Assembly: GCA_016617855.1 (NCBI GenBank)
Contig: JAECUM010017531.1
Location: forward strand, 35,307-99,306
DNA length: 64,000 nt
From: Megalonaias nervosa
Lineage: Eukaryota; Mollusca; Bivalvia; Unionida; Unionidae
Reading direction: 5' to 3'
Shown here in pieces: positions 16,879-30,076 of this stretch; position 1 is the stretch's first letter, and each line of letters opens with the position of its first letter. Under the pieces are notes generated by a model, which worked only from the letters and a program-made list of their open reading frames with translations, did not search any database and had not been told where the DNA came from. Made by a program: the position numbers and the translations under genes.

Positions 16879-19800
16879 AAAAAAAATGTTCCCAACATCT
16901 TTAGGCTTGATCAGGAAGCAATGTTAGAAAAAAAATATTTTTGCTTGCCGAGACAAAAATCAAATAAAAGTGGTCTCCTCTTGGTTAGAGGGATTTGCAC
17001 AAAATCCCAACAATCATTTACTACTGGAATGGATTTAATTGTGAGGATGGTGTACTTGTATTATGATGAATAAGTATTGTTAAAAAAAACATATTTCACT
17101 CCAAAAGTTGGGATTTCTTCTTCAGCTATGTTACCCAATCAAAATACATTATGAGAATACATAGGACAGATGGAGTTCCATCTCCTTATCCTGGAGATGG
17201 TCATGGTTCTAGTCTCTGAACATACGTAAAGTGGCTTTGTGACTCATGTGAAATATGGGCTTAGGGTTTGCGCATGGTCAATGCACAGAAATAGAATACA
17301 CAATGATTTTTGCTCTCACAAATCCAGTGGAAGTGGGTAACTGGCATTGTTAGGAAGTTGCTGAACAACATGAGAAGGTAGCTTGTTGCATGGCTGATAT
17401 AGTCCCACCAGGTTAAAGTGAACCATTCTGGATAAATGGTTGAGGTAAAAGCTGGAGAATGTCATCTTTGATCTCCATACTATTGCCTGTCAGTTAGGAA
17501 CAGTAGTTCCACTGCTATGCGAATGATGACTGTCCTAACATTGTGTGTAAGTATGCTTAGGAAATTCATCTGGCCTTGGATTATTAATGTCAATATCTGG
17601 AACATCATATTTTCCAGGAATCATATTTTCAAAATTTGCAAATATTCAAATTTGTATAGTACAAACCATTTTCAGATATCAAGTATCTCATAATATATAT
17701 TTTAGTCTGAAGAAAACAAAATAATTAGGTGTTGTATCTGTACTCATGACAAGTGACTGAAGTGACCATCTGATGATAAACTGCTCTGATCACCCTAATT
17801 GTCATATGGATTAAATGAAGGTACAATCAAGGGAATGCAATAAAACTAACACACTCCATAAGACATGATCATGAGGTTCATTAAACAGAGCCTGTGAACA
17901 TCTGTGGCACTGTAACAAGTTTCACAATTTTTTGTCATCTCAATTTTATCCAGTAGTAGATTTTCACTCGATAACATCATTTTTCCAATCATTAGTTTGG
18001 TCTCCAGAATCCACAGTTGCAGCTGCATTGCACTTAAGCAAGGAAGAATCCTATCAAGTTTAGGGTGAAAAGTTCCATGTTACAAAACTTCACTGTAACT
18101 GAAAGAAGAAAAATGGTTACTACACAATAACTTCAGTTATCCAGCATTTACAGTTGCCAAACTTTATGCATGACTTTCATGTGTGGTAAGCAAAAATCTA
18201 ACAAGCCTGAAGTAAAAAGGTCAAAGATCAAGGTTACTTTGACTGAAAGACACTTTTCACACAATAACATTAATTCCATATCAAAGAACTCCACCAACAT
18301 TTGTGAATGTCTTAAACCTCAGGTAAAAAAAACCAGCTCATCCATTTTGGAGCCAAAAAGTTAATGGTCACTGTGACTAAAATAAGAAAAATAGTTTTGC
18401 ACAATAGTATTAGCTACTGCATCACACACCTGGATCAAACTTTGTGGATTGCTTGCTCTTGGGGTTAAGAAGAAACCAATCAATTTGAAGGTGACAGGAC
18501 AGAGGTAACTATGATTGAAAGAAGAAAAATAATTTCTGCACAAATATTTCAGTTATCTAACATGTACTTACACCCAAAATTTCTGGATAATGTACACACT
18601 AGGTATAAATGAAGCATATAAATTTTAGGATAAAAAGGTCAATGTCATTGAGACTGAAAGAAGAAAAGTTGCATAATAACTTTAGTTCTAAACCATGCAC
18701 ATTGACAAATATCTGTGGAGGGTTTGCACTTAAGGTATGAATCAGGGATGCAGATTAACTTTTCTTCAAGAGTAACCTTCTTGACCAACATTTGTGGATG
18801 GCTTGTACTTCAGACAATAGAGAAACCTTTAGATTTTGGAAAGTCCATTAAGAAAATATATTAAGTTAACTTCAAGTTAAAATATCCTGACCAAAGGTTG
18901 AAGTCACTGAAATCCAATAGTCAATAATCCAATGATTACTTCTAGGTTATGCCTTCTGAATTAGTAACTAATGTGTCATACTTGCCAGTTCAGTCATGTA
19001 ATCACAGGAAGTCTTTACCTTAAATATACCACTCTGGAAGCAAGATGGAAAAAAAATAGTGAAACTTTCTCTTCCAGAATTTGTTAAATAATAATTTTGA
19101 GAATGCGGTAGATTTAAATAAGTGACAGGAGAGATTGGAGATGCCCCTCATCTGCTGGGGAGGAACCCTCCTGGCCTGGGAGATTCACATGTCTGGAAAA
19201 GTCAGGATTTCATGGAAATCATTACTCATACAATTAGGTTATCAAAGATATTGTGAGAGACAGATATATCTTTTAATAGTCCGAACAATCCACCTCAAGA
19301 TGGTGGCTGTGAAAATCTCAGAACTAGAGAACAGATAAGAGGATTTGATAGATAAAACTGGACAAAGGATAAAACTGGACAAAGGAGACTATTATTACCA
19401 TCCTCAGCACAGATATGACTGACACTCGGGATTTCAGTGGGAACAGAAGCTACCAAGTATCACTGATTTTTGGCCACAAATCGAGGTTGACAAACAAGAC
19501 AGACTGAATGATAGTTACAACTGAAATGTAAACAACACTCTTCCACTAACAAACCATCAATTTCACTCCCCTCACTGATGCTTGAGAAATGTGGATCAAG
19601 TCCTCTTTTCTTCTTTTTTAACATGTTCCTGAAGGAAGCTTTACTTAAAAGTACATAAGGATGTTTAGATAATGACCAAAGACCTCAAGTGAGGATCTAC
19701 CTCATCATTAATGAGTGAGTGGTCTCTGAGGAGCACAGAGTACTTGATAGTTCTGAAAGATATGAGTTCAAGCCTACTGTGGAGCAAACAGAGAACTTAA

Positions 19801-20044
19801 GAGCATTAGAGAGGGCTGCTCAATAGTTCTTAATGATGGATACAGAGCAATGTTTTTGTCAAAAAGTAAAAGAAAACAAAATCTGCAACTGTAAATGATG
19901 GAAAGTGGACAGGATCAGTTCCTTTTCCTACCATGCTAATTACAGAAAATTCTTTACCTAGCACCATAAACCTTGCAAGATGAGTGTTGTCTAGCCTGAG
20001 TGATGCATATGGCAACCTTGCACCAAACTTGGTCCTGTAGAATT
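16879..20044. repeat. Caspase intron with degenerate repeats of about 165 bp
   Basis: From about 18,050 to 18,840 a loose unit recurs four or five times. Each copy pairs 'aaggtcaa/aatggtcactgtgact' with 'gaaagaagaaaa' and 'cacaataa', as in mollusc dispersed repeats. The rest shows no gene. Confidence 0.5.
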
Positions 20045-20720
20045 AATCATTTAATTAGTTGGACATGAAAGTGGAGAATTGGAGGAGTGTGCTGCCTGAA
20101 GGACCTCTGTGCCGGGACAGCAGATCCCTCCTCCATGATAATTTCCTAAAATCATTGATCGTAGGGGAACTATCAGGATAAACCATGACTTTGAAGTCCT
20201 GACTCTAAAGAACCTGTGGGAATATTCTGAAAGGTGGAAAGGTGTAGGCATACAGTCAATCCCAACTCAGATTGAAGGCATCCACAACCCATTCCCTCTG
20301 TTCTAGCACTGGAAAGACATAAGGAGGGAACCTGCTGTCCAGTATCATCATGAACAAGTCTAGCACTGGCCTTCCTCACTGATGAAAAATTGTCTCTACT
20401 ACTGACTGGTGTAGTGACCATTTAGTGAGAACTGCTCACCTCTGGACATGCTATCCACAAGAATATTCCTCTTGCCCAGAATGTGGCAGACTATCAGAGT
20501 GATCTCTGAAGCTGTCTAATGGTGCTGGTTCCAGACTTCCAAGCAGAGGGAAAGAGGATGAGTGCCCCCTATACATCAGATATATGCTACTTATGATGTG
20601 TTGTCCATTTTGATCATTATGCAGCAGTGTCTTATGTGGCTGATGCACCTTTTAAGTACTATAAAAGTGGTCTGCATTGCTAGATTGTTGACCAAGACCA
20701 CAGGCTCTGCAGTTCTTCCT
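20045..20720 (-). pseudogene. DIRS-like retrotransposon remnant (RNase H region)
   Basis: No single ORF, but in successive minus-strand frames I read IMIKMDNTS, VAYI, GGTHPLSLC, then SRGEQFSLN, then VDAFNLSWD and LYAYTFPPF, in the right order and spacing. Stops and frameshifts separate them. This is the pattern of the RNase H and following region of tyrosine-recombinase (DIRS-like) retrotransposons. The copy lies inside a caspase intron on the same strand and is dead. Confidence 0.7.
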
Positions 20721-21562
20721 TGGGGTATAGGTGGTAGGGGATACCAAAGGCTCAAAGGAATATTTGAAATAAAACAATAACATGAAACACAAAAAGTTCA
20801 ATTCGCTAGCAATGTACTCGGACCCTCAAAATCATTGAAAAAGGGACAAATATACACAAAATAAAGCAAGGACTTGTGAAAACATTACTGATACAGCACA
20901 AAAAGGACACAGACAAATTGCCAAATATGACTTCAATGATGGAGTGTGCAGCACTCAAGAGAAACACAGCATCAAAGGAAAAGAAGAATGATATTTCAAT
21001 TGTTGAAAGTTTACTGAAATTTAGACTGGAATCATGCTTTTTTATTCTAGACCTCCAGTTTCTAATTAATGGACGGAATAATGGCCTTGGACAAGGCAAT
21101 GGTGCCAGGAAAAGATTCTGCAACACAATAATGGCTGATAAAGTATACTGCTATCAAAATGTGTTTTTCTAAAATATAAAATTGCCCATACTATTTGAAG
21201 CACTTGATTATCAAACTCTTAACTTTTTGGAGATAATTAGTTCTTGCAGGTTGCTAAACTCTTCAATTTCGGAGGTAAGTAGTTTATATAGGTAGCCCAC
21301 AATCCCATGTGTATTGGCCAAGTTCTTTTTCAAAGAAGCTCACAATCCCATGTGCATCTGCTAACACCATATGTATGACATGCATGTTCATTTACATGGT
21401 AACCAATTTTGCAAATGTTTATTGGCAGTAAATTAAACCCTTTACACATGTAAAATTTTACAGTCTTAATTGCTATTAAACTTAACAAAATGTTCACAAA
21501 CTGTATCAAACTGTGCTTAATTTTATCCTGCTGAAAATTTTCTGCAACCAATGGTCACATAC
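20721..21562. other. Caspase intron, no feature recognised
   Basis: The overlapping ORFs at 20,806-21,172 on both strands resemble no known protein. Confidence 0.4.
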
Positions 21563-21943
21563 CTGGTGGGACAGCATACATTATCAGTGTGTCCTTTGGG
21601 CAAGTAAATTGAGATATTAAGGGCCTGATTTCCACCTTCTTTGCTGCTGGATCTTTTGAAGCTTGATCAGTTGTTGTTGAGGCTGACTTCTGACCTGCAT
21701 CTACAGGAAGACTGGAGTTAGGTGTGGAATGTCCAATTTCCACTTTCATTGCTACTGACAGTTTTGAAGATTCGTCTGATTGTGCTGAGGCTGAATTCTG
21801 ACTTGCATCTGCCATATCCTTTGGAAGACTGGAGTCAGGTATGGAATGCCCAATTTCCACTTTCACGTCTGCTGAAAGTTTTGAACCTTCATCAGTGGTT
21901 GCTGAGGCTGAATTATGACTTGCATTTGTATCACCTAGATCAC
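21563..21943 (-). CDS. Caspase exon: repeat linker and start of p10
   Basis: The acceptor is ttacag (AG at 21,945-21,944) and the donor is AG|GTATGT after 21,563. Length is 381 bases, entering and leaving in phase 1. It encodes three degenerate repeats of about 40 residues (DASQNSASAQSDESSKLS... KVEIGHSTPNSSLP...), the third running into the first p10 strand, FTCPKDTLIMYAVPPG. The repeats lie where processing separates large and small subunits, so they lengthen the intersubunit linker. They are Ser/Ala-rich and probably disordered. Their DNA is also repeated at about 117-120 bp, showing expansion within the exon. Confidence 0.85.
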
Positions 21944-22059
21944 CTGTAACATTTATGTGTTTAACAGAAATATATCAATCTATCTGTCTGTATACAGGTT
22001 TGTAAGCATTCTAACATCCAAATTTGTTTAAACACTGGATTTCTGTCCTATTTTTAATG
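21944..22059. other. Caspase intron between linker exon and repeat array
   Basis: Contains the polypyrimidine-poor acceptor region of the linker exon. Nothing else was seen. Confidence 0.4.
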
Positions 22060-22335
22060 AAGTTTAATCCCATCTGATGTTCAGATAAGTTTTATTCCAC
22101 CTAGTGTTCAGATAAGTTTAATCCCACCTAGTGTTCAGACAAGTTTAATCACATATAGTGTTCAGACAATTTTAATCCCACCTGGTGTTCAGATAAATTC
22201 AATCCCACCAACTGTTCAGATAAATTCAGTCCAAGTGAGTGTTCAGATGAATTTAATCACACCAATTGTTCAGACAAGTTTAATACCACCCAGTGTTCAG
22301 TTAAGTTAATTCCCATCTAGTATTCAGATAAGTTC
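22060..22335. repeat. 27-28-bp tandem repeat
   Basis: About ten diverged copies of cagataagtttaatcccacc plus tagtgtt. Confidence 0.85.
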
Positions 22336-23719
22336 AATGATGAACTCACTGGTATTTATATTTATTTTCTTTGGTTTCAACTATATGCTGTGGAGCTTTA
22401 CCTTAATAATGTTTTGCTCGAGTTTAATTGTGGCACAATTTTAACCACATTTAAGAGTTCTAGCCCTTGTTTAAATCCCACTGTCTTGAGAATACTTACT
22501 AGCTAATGTTTTTTTTAATTTAAAAAATATTTCTATAGTGTTTTACTTTAATATGGTCTCAGATGAATCTGACAATATAAAGACATTAATGATATTTTTA
22601 AATAAAGTTATGGGTCCTGTTGTACATTAAATTATAAAGCACTAAACTTGCATGCAAACACCCCAGAATCAACTTCTGTTCGGCTTGATTTCAACTGCAT
22701 TTTCTAAAACAATAATTTCATTCAGATTATATGACCAAAAGAGTGGTTTAATATATCACAACTGATGCAGCAAATTTGAATGATGATTTGTATTTTGCAG
22801 TGAAGAAAATTAAAACTAAAGTACTTAACAGTAACAAATAAAAATGCCACTCTGCTATTTAAATAAACCAAATACATTTTTTATCATGCATATCTTTTAA
22901 GAGTTCTGATAAGAAACAGTGCTAATTCAGTTACTGAGTGTTTAAAACTGAAAACCAACAACTGTAAAGTTTGGGTCAATACATAAGGTTCTTTGTTGTA
23001 CATGTTGAATCTCATGCAATTTTGCCAGCAACTCTTTGTGAAAAAGTAGGGATAAAGGAGAGCTACCTTTTCAAACAAGAGACTCAAGAGGGAACTGCCA
23101 CTCTACTGCTTAAAAATGAATTTTCCCAGATACTAAAGATATGATTTTTTCTTCTTTTTAACTGCTGAGTGTTGAAACCATCTCTAAAATTCTTGAAATG
23201 ATAAGAAATTATCCACTGTGACAGCCATATTGGATAAAAGATCAGCACCATTTTCATTTAAGACAAAACAGATATCATTAGAAGACTCTTGGTTAAAACA
23301 CCATGCCAATATGACCATCCACTCTGGAGAATTAGTAAGAAAATTTTGGATATGTTTATTGTGGCAACCACACTGGATGTCTGCCAGTGCCATTTTCATT
23401 GAGGACCATCTAGATATCATAATAAGTCTTTTGGTGAAAACTGTATGCTGATATAATCATTAATTCTGGAGGTGTAGCCATACAACATACATGGACAAGA
23501 CCAAAATCTGGTACAGGGGTTACAGCTGCATCTATATTAATCACTGTATTGCTTGTTAATCATATTATCTTAAATTTCAATTACATTATTTTTTCTTCAC
23601 TTGTATTAAGTGTTTAATTATGAACTTATTTTGAGAATAAATACAAACTTTCTATGGGAAAGACGAAATAAGAATTTTATGGGTAAACTACATCTTGCAT
23701 ATCTCGGCCTGTTATTACA
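22336..23719. other. Caspase intron, dispersed repeats only
   Basis: At 23,200-23,470 there are two units of the 'gccatattgga...ccattttcattta(g/a)gac' repeat also found at 48.8-49.1 and 52.8-53.0 kb. No gene seen. Confidence 0.4.
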
Positions 23720-23882
23720 ACTGACTTGACACTAATATTCAAGTAAATGTGTGTAATTACAATGGACTTGACACTAATATTCAAGTAAATGTGTGTAATT
23801 ACAATGGACTTGACACTAATATCCAAGTACATGTGTGTTATTGCAGTGGACTTGACATTAATATCCAAGTACATGTATGTTG
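23720..23882. repeat. 42-bp tandem repeat
   Basis: About four copies of ggacttgacactaatattca plus agtaaatgtgtgtaattac. Because 42 is divisible by three, ORFs stay open on both strands; they are incidental. Confidence 0.9.
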
Positions 23883-23988
23883 CTTTTCTGCTATGCACTC
23901 ATTCAGTTCCATCAGCACAAGACATTGTGAAACCTTCAAATCTTATTTACTTCTTGGCTTTCTTTTCATTGCCCTCTTCCTCCTCTAC

Positions 23989-24314
23989 AAAAATTCCATT
24001 GGTATAATTTGGATTTCTATAAGCAGGAATTCATTTCTTTAATTCCATTGGTATAATATAATTGGATTTCTATAAGCAGGAATTCATTTCTTTTTTTTCC
24101 ATTGGTTTAATATAATTTGGATTTCTATAAGCAGGAATTCATTTCTTTAATTCCATTGGTATAATATAATTTGGATTTCTATAAGCAGGAATTCATTTCT
24201 TTTTTTTCCATTGGTATAATATAATTTGGATTTCTATAAGCAGGAATTCATTTCTTTAATTCCATTGGTATAATATAATTTGGATTTCTATAAGCAGGAA
24301 TTCATTTCTTTTTT
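23989..24314. repeat. 54-bp tandem repeat with alternating monomer types
   Basis: Six copies of a unit with ggatttctataagcaggaat. The junction alternates between ttctttaattcc and ttcttttttttcc, so the real unit is a dimer of about 108 bp. Confidence 0.9.
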
Positions 24315-24533
24315 AAAGAGTTTTGTAAGTAAATGCCTTTTATGAATGAGCATTTTGATAAAATTGTTGAAACTAGTAACTTTGTTACCAGAAGATAGTC
24401 ATGACATTTTCATCAAAGCTACAAGCATCTCCCTATCATATAACTGTTACCTGACAGTAGCTGTTTTCATTCAAAAATAAAGATATAGCTTTTAGCATTA
24501 TTGTATTCACACATTTAGCTCCATTACAAAATG

Positions 24534-24744
24534 TATATACTCACTTATAAGTTGAGTCAAACTGCAAAAATAAATATCCTTATCTTCCGTAGCATAATAC
24601 GCCTGCAGATCAAGGTCTATTCTGTTTGTTCCACTGATTACTCCGAAAAAAATGCACAGACCCATATCAGCTGGCACATTATGCAATGGCAGATCTGGGT
24701 CTATGCAGTTTGCAGTTTGACTCAACTTATAAGTGAGTATATAT
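24534..24744. mobile_element. MITE with 34-bp perfect inverted repeats
   Basis: Terminal repeats begin tatatactcacttataag and read inward to gttgagtcaaactgcaaa, identical at both ends. The interior has 'gatctgggtct' motifs shared with copies at 15.1, 42.2 and 42.8 kb. Flanks are TA-rich. Confidence 0.85.
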
Positions 24745-25429
24745 GGTATAATTTTTGTCAAGTTTCATAATCTGATACACACAGTTGAGTGATTCTCTCT
24801 TTCCATTTGGCAATGGCTGTCTCTATATAATGTCAATAAAGTTCATTATGATCAAGAACTGATAGATTAAGAATAGACATTTTTGGTGAAAAAGGAAATA
24901 TTAATTTAATCATACTAAATAAAGAGACATTTGCACTAGTTAAATTTATGAAATTAACCCATATGTAGGATACTCATTTCAACCCACAACCTTTGGCATT
25001 AATCTCTTCATTAATGGTTCACTCTTACAGAAAAGAAATTTTTTTTAAAAATAGTATAAAGGTTGAAATAACTTGCATGTGCTATTAGGCTGTGACATGG
25101 TGTTAAATTAATACCATAATTTTGTTTGGTTTGTGTCATAAGTATTTCTTTTTCTAATACTTGGAAGAGAAGAATTTCCAAGTCCAAATGAAAATCCCCA
25201 TAAAAGTAAATTAAATGTAGCCATTTAAGGTATGATACCTGTAACAGAATAAAAACAAAGAACGTTTAAAACAGCCAATTAAAACAGCCATTTTACTAAT
25301 CCTTTTAGTTAGAAGCGTTGCAAACAAATGAACCCTCAAAATTAGGTAAATAATGAAAATAAGGGACAGGTATCAAGGTACGAGCCATAATTTCTAACTT
25401 TTATAGGACGAAATATGAAAGACAGTGCT
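24745..25429. other. Caspase intron, no feature recognised
   Basis: AT-rich DNA without supported ORFs. Confidence 0.4.
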
Positions 25430-25990
25430 TACCATTACAAGCAATCAGCCTAGAAACCTCCAAAAGATCATTGCTAACCTTCACAGGCAACCAACCTAGA
25501 AACCTCCAAAAGATTGTTGCTTACCTTTATTAGCAATCAGCATAGAAACCTCTAAAAGACCATGCTTACCTTTACAATCAGCCTAGAAGCCTCCAAAAGA
25601 CCATGCTTACCTTTACAATAAATTAGCCTAGAAACCTCCAAAAGATCTTGCTTACCTTTACAAGCAATCAGCCTAGAAACCTCCAAAAAACCTTGCTTAC
25701 CTTTACAAGCAATCAGCCTAGAAACCTCCAAAAGACCATGCTTACCTTTATTAGCAATCAGCCTAGAAATCTCAAAAAAACCTTACTTACCTTTACAAGC
25801 AATCAGCCTAGAAACCTCCAAAAGACCATGCTTACCTTTATTAGCAATCAGCCTAGAAACCTATAAAAAATCTTGCTTACCTTTACAAGCAATCAACCTA
25901 GAAACCTCCAAAAGACCCTGCTTACCATCAGCCTAGAAACCTCCTATAGACCTTGGTTACCTTTACAAGCAATCAGTCTATAAGCCTCCA
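25430..25990. repeat. About 45-bp tandem repeat
   Basis: About twelve copies of a unit containing caatcagcctagaaacctcc and ttgcttacctttacaag. ORFs through it are incidental. Confidence 0.9.
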
Positions 25991-26780
25991 ATAGACCCAT
26001 CTCATGGATCACATGAACTACAGTATGTATCTCACAGTGCACATGAACTACAGCATATATCCATGGGTCACATGAACTACAGTATATATCCCATAGGTCA
26101 CATGAACGATAGTATGTATTCTGTGGGTCACATGGACTACAGTACATATCCTTTTGGGTCACATTAACTACAGTATGTATCTCACGGGTCACATGAACTA
26201 CAGTATGTATCTCACAGTGCACATTAACTACAGTATATATCCATGGGTCACAAGAACAACAGTATGTATCCCATGGGTCACATGAACTACAGTATATATC
26301 CCATAGGTCACATGAATGATAGTATGTATTCTGTGGGTCACATGGACTACAGTACATATCCTTTGGGTCACATGAACTACAGTATATATCCCATGGGTCA
26401 CATAAATTACAGTATATATCCAATGGGTCACATGAACTATAGTGTGTTTCCTGTGGGTCACATGAACTATAGTATGCATCATGTAGGTTACACGAACTGC
26501 AGTATATATCCCATGGGTCACATGAACTACAGTATGTATCCTTTGGGTCACATGAACTCCAGCAAATATCCCATGGGTCACATGAACTACAGTATATATC
26601 CAATGGATCGCATGAACTATAGTCTGTTTCCTGTGGGTCACATGAACTACAGTATGTATCCTGTAGGTCACATGAACTACAGTATATATCCCATGTGTCA
26701 CATGAAATACAGTATGTATCCTTTGGGTCACATGAACTACAGCATATATGGGATAGGTCACGTGAACTACATTAATATGT
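25991..26780. repeat. 30-bp satellite array, left part
   Basis: About 26 copies of a 30-bp unit (catgaactacagtatatatc plus ccatgggtca). The unit is ten codons long and lacks stops in several frames, so long repetitive ORFs appear on both strands. There is no sign of a real gene: no splice or codon pattern and mere repetition. Confidence 0.9.
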
Positions 26781-26945
26781 TGTTGTTATGGTGTTCAGTG
26801 CCATTTTTCAGCACAAGATCAGCTATACATGGCAGCCAGTATAAATGGTGGAGGAAGAACCTGGGGAAAACCCGGGGAAGAACCACTGGAAAGAACCACT
26901 GACTCACGAGAAGCTACCGGCAAGCTTTCTCACATACCCACATTA
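26781..26945 (-). mobile_element. SINE fragment inserted in the 30-bp array
   Basis: Shares 'gccatttttcagcacaaga', 'tatacatgg', 'ggtggaggaagaacc' and 'gagaagctac' with the fuller copy at 41,836-42,085. The tRNA-like head is missing. It interrupts the array, which resumes at 26,950. Confidence 0.75.
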
Positions 26946-27135
26946 GCTGAGGAACTACAGTATATATCCCATGGGTCACATGAACTATAGTATATATCCC
27001 ATAGGTCTCATGAACTACATTATATATCCTTTGAGTCATATGAACTACAGTATATATCCTACGGATCACATGAACTATAGTATGTATTGTGTGGGTCATA
27101 TGTATAGTATATATCCCATGGGTCACATTACCTGT
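26946..27135. repeat. 30-bp satellite array, right part
   Basis: Six more copies of the same 30-bp unit. Confidence 0.9.
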
Positions 27136-29856
27136 TACCAATAATTATTACTGCAGGACCAATACAAATAATGTGCCAGCTATTGGATAACCGTATGCAT
27201 TATTTTCTGTTTGTTTCTCATATTTCCCATTTATTTCTGATATCTGAGGCTTTAATAATATTTTGAGCAGAAAACTGGTGTGATGAAGAAGAGAGAGAAA
27301 AGGTTGTCCAAAAAATTATCAAGTTTATCTTTCACTAAGACTCTAGTAACATCTCCATATCATCTTTAAAGTCCTAAATTTTCAATTATTCTATTTACTG
27401 ACAAGGAAATTACATAACTACATAGAAGAAGATGACATTAAATGTTTGTAAATCAAAACATTTCCATGTTTAGTGAAAATTTAATGAAGCAAAAGTATTA
27501 TGCTCCACATATTTAGCTTTAATAAACTGTAATGCAAACATTCTATAACTGTGACCTTGACCATAAGGTCAGTGGAGCATGGGTGCATGTAACCAAATTA
27601 ATTGTCATAGCTTCATAATGTTTTATCAAGTATAAAGAAAATTTATTGAAGGGTTTAAGAAATATAACTACATGAAAATACTTGAACCAAAACTTTAATA
27701 TAAAAATTTTCTATGGCTGTGACCTTGACATCAAAGACAAAAAGACAGCATATTTTAATTTTCCTGTGCAATTTTCTAATGAGACAAAACAAATTTTAAA
27801 AAAACGTGAAAAAGACTCTTAAAAGAGAACTTGCTCTGCCATAATATACTGATATTTACAGATAAAGAGTTTTATCAGCCATTCTTCTCACCTTAAGGTC
27901 TTGCATGTATAGCAAATTTTAACCATTTTACTGATTTAGACTGACTCAGAAAATCAAATGCCTTGTGAAAATTCTAGCATATATTTTTTATTTGACTAAT
28001 GATATCAGACAAGGAAAGACAGTGATGATACTGTTGTGAGTTATTGTCCATGAATAACTTCGTACACTATGAAACACCAAGTTTACCATACATACTCCAG
28101 AATTTTGGCAATGGCAGACAACAGTTATGCTACAGAAGTGGCCAATTTCTATTCTTCGGGTATCAATTAAGTAGATTTAATGCTTTCTGCAAACCAGTTT
28201 CAGATTTAAAATCCAAAGAAAAAATGGATTCTTTCAGAAGCTGCTTAGATATTTAAAAAAGTTATTATTTAGCAAGCAACCAAGTAAAATTCAAACTTAA
28301 ACTGTACTTGTCACTTATAGTAATATAAATACTCAGGCAAATTTATTTTACCAGCAAATAATCAATATTTTATGACTAGCTGACTGCTCTTTGGCAGAAC
28401 ATTCAGGTTAGAAAACTGACTCTTGTAAAAACATACAGCATAAAGTTATCTGAATTTCCATCTCTACATTTAGAACTTCACTGTCTTTACAAAAACCAAT
28501 GAAGAATCAGAAGTTAACACTGGGTTTGCAAGGAGTTGCTTGATCTTTATCACAAACCAGAAATTAAATGGAATTATATGCCTTATCAACTTCCTGCCTG
28601 ATACATGTGTGGATAAGCTTCTAGATGAACTTTACCTTTTATGACAGCTAGAATAAGGTTTAGAGGTGCTTAAATATAAAGTTGCAATGTTTATGGATTC
28701 TACAGTCCAAATATGATAGCTATTCACTCCAAGGTTTGGGACTTGCAAACTTACCATGGAAAAAAAAAACCTTAACCAAGACTGTTAAATGACCTTGACC
28801 TTGTCTGGTAGTCAGAGGGAGGGCAGGGGTGCAAGGGTAAAAAGGGCAGAGGTTACTGATTGTACGGTCCCAGTATAACAGCTGTCCTTTCCATGGTTTG
28901 AGACATAATTACCAAACAGAACAAAATTCCAAATGTATTTGACTTGGACTGAAGGTCATGGATATTAAAAAGATGAGTTTTCTGATTCTACAGCGCAAGT
29001 ACATGTATGATAGGTTGATAGGGTTTGGAAGTTATGACTATATAGAAAACAATGTAAGAAAACCAATATGTTAACTAATATTGATAACAAGTATGACAGC
29101 AGTGGAATGAGTGATTCTTGTGTCTCACCTACACCAAACTGACAAAATAAACAGAATTGAAAAGGCAAAAAATGTTGCATGGTCTTTCATGGACAAAGAG
29201 TTAATAATGGCACTACACATTTTGTTTAAATTTGCATTTTAGTATGTTAAAATATAACTAACAAATAGGAGCAATGAAAGTTAGGAAATTCTGCAGCACC
29301 TTCTTGATTGGTATGTGTTTTTTTTATGTCTCAATAGCCTCAAAAAGCACTATACACACAAAAAAGTAAATGGATTCACAGTAAACATGCAAGATTTAGT
29401 GCTGTGCAAATGTCAATGGAGAGATCCTTATTCACAGCAATGGGTTGGAATTAGTACTGATCAAATGCCAAAGGACAGGCCTTAAGGAATTTAAGGGTAA
29501 AAAAGAAAGATACAATAAAAAGACAAGATTTCAAAACCATACACTATTACTGACCTGGAACTAAACTGCATGGTCCTTCTAATCTGTGGGGTGATGTCTT
29601 TTGACATGCTATACTAATATACTAAATGATTTCTGTATTTCATGCAAAGTCAAGGATTATTTCTGGCATTTTCTTTCAATCATGTTTTATTCAGATCAGT
29701 GATTTGCCTATTTTTTAAAAGGAAAAAGATTGGTAGGTAGGAGGTTTGCTTTTTTTCTTGCCTTCTTTTCTTCTTCCTTTGGACCAAATTATTCTTTGGT
29801 AAGAGTTTGGAACAAAACAAAAATTATCAGTTTCAATGTGTAGATAAATTTCTTAC
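27136..29856. other. Caspase intron, no gene recognised
   Basis: Scattered 'gtgaccttgacc' motifs (27,551; 27,720; 28,793) of the dispersed kind. No supported ORF. Confidence 0.45.
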
Positions 29857-30076
29857 CATCGCTATTTATAGGATTTACAACAAGATTTTCAAGCTTTTGT
29901 CTAGTTTCTTCTTCACTGCTGGCACCCTTTGTGTGACCCACAGAAAGTTGTGCTGGTGAATGCTTTGGACCCTCATTGGACTCATCATGGGAATCTTCTT
30001 TCTTCACTAGGACTGTATGACCAGGGTCACGACCTTCTTGTGTATTTTTGTCTATTTTACCCCTGATTCTACAGGC
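29857..30076 (-). CDS. Caspase exon: catalytic Cys and large-subunit end
   Basis: The acceptor is atttcag (AG at 30,078-30,077), the start is phase 0, and the donor is G|GTAAGA after 29,857, leaving in phase 1 (73 codons plus one base). With the Gln that ends the previous exon it reads Q-ACRIRGK: the catalytic Cys is the second codon. The canonical pentapeptide is QAC-x-G, and here an Ile stands where Gly is expected, with RG following. The rest (EGRDPGHTVLVKKEDSHDES...) is a hydrophilic tail leading into the repeat linker of the next exon. Confidence 0.85.

Noticed and set aside
26243..26902. Long repetitive ORFs on both strands (219 and 177-219 codons)
   Set aside because: They come from a 30-bp monomer that lacks stops in several frames, with no other coding sign.
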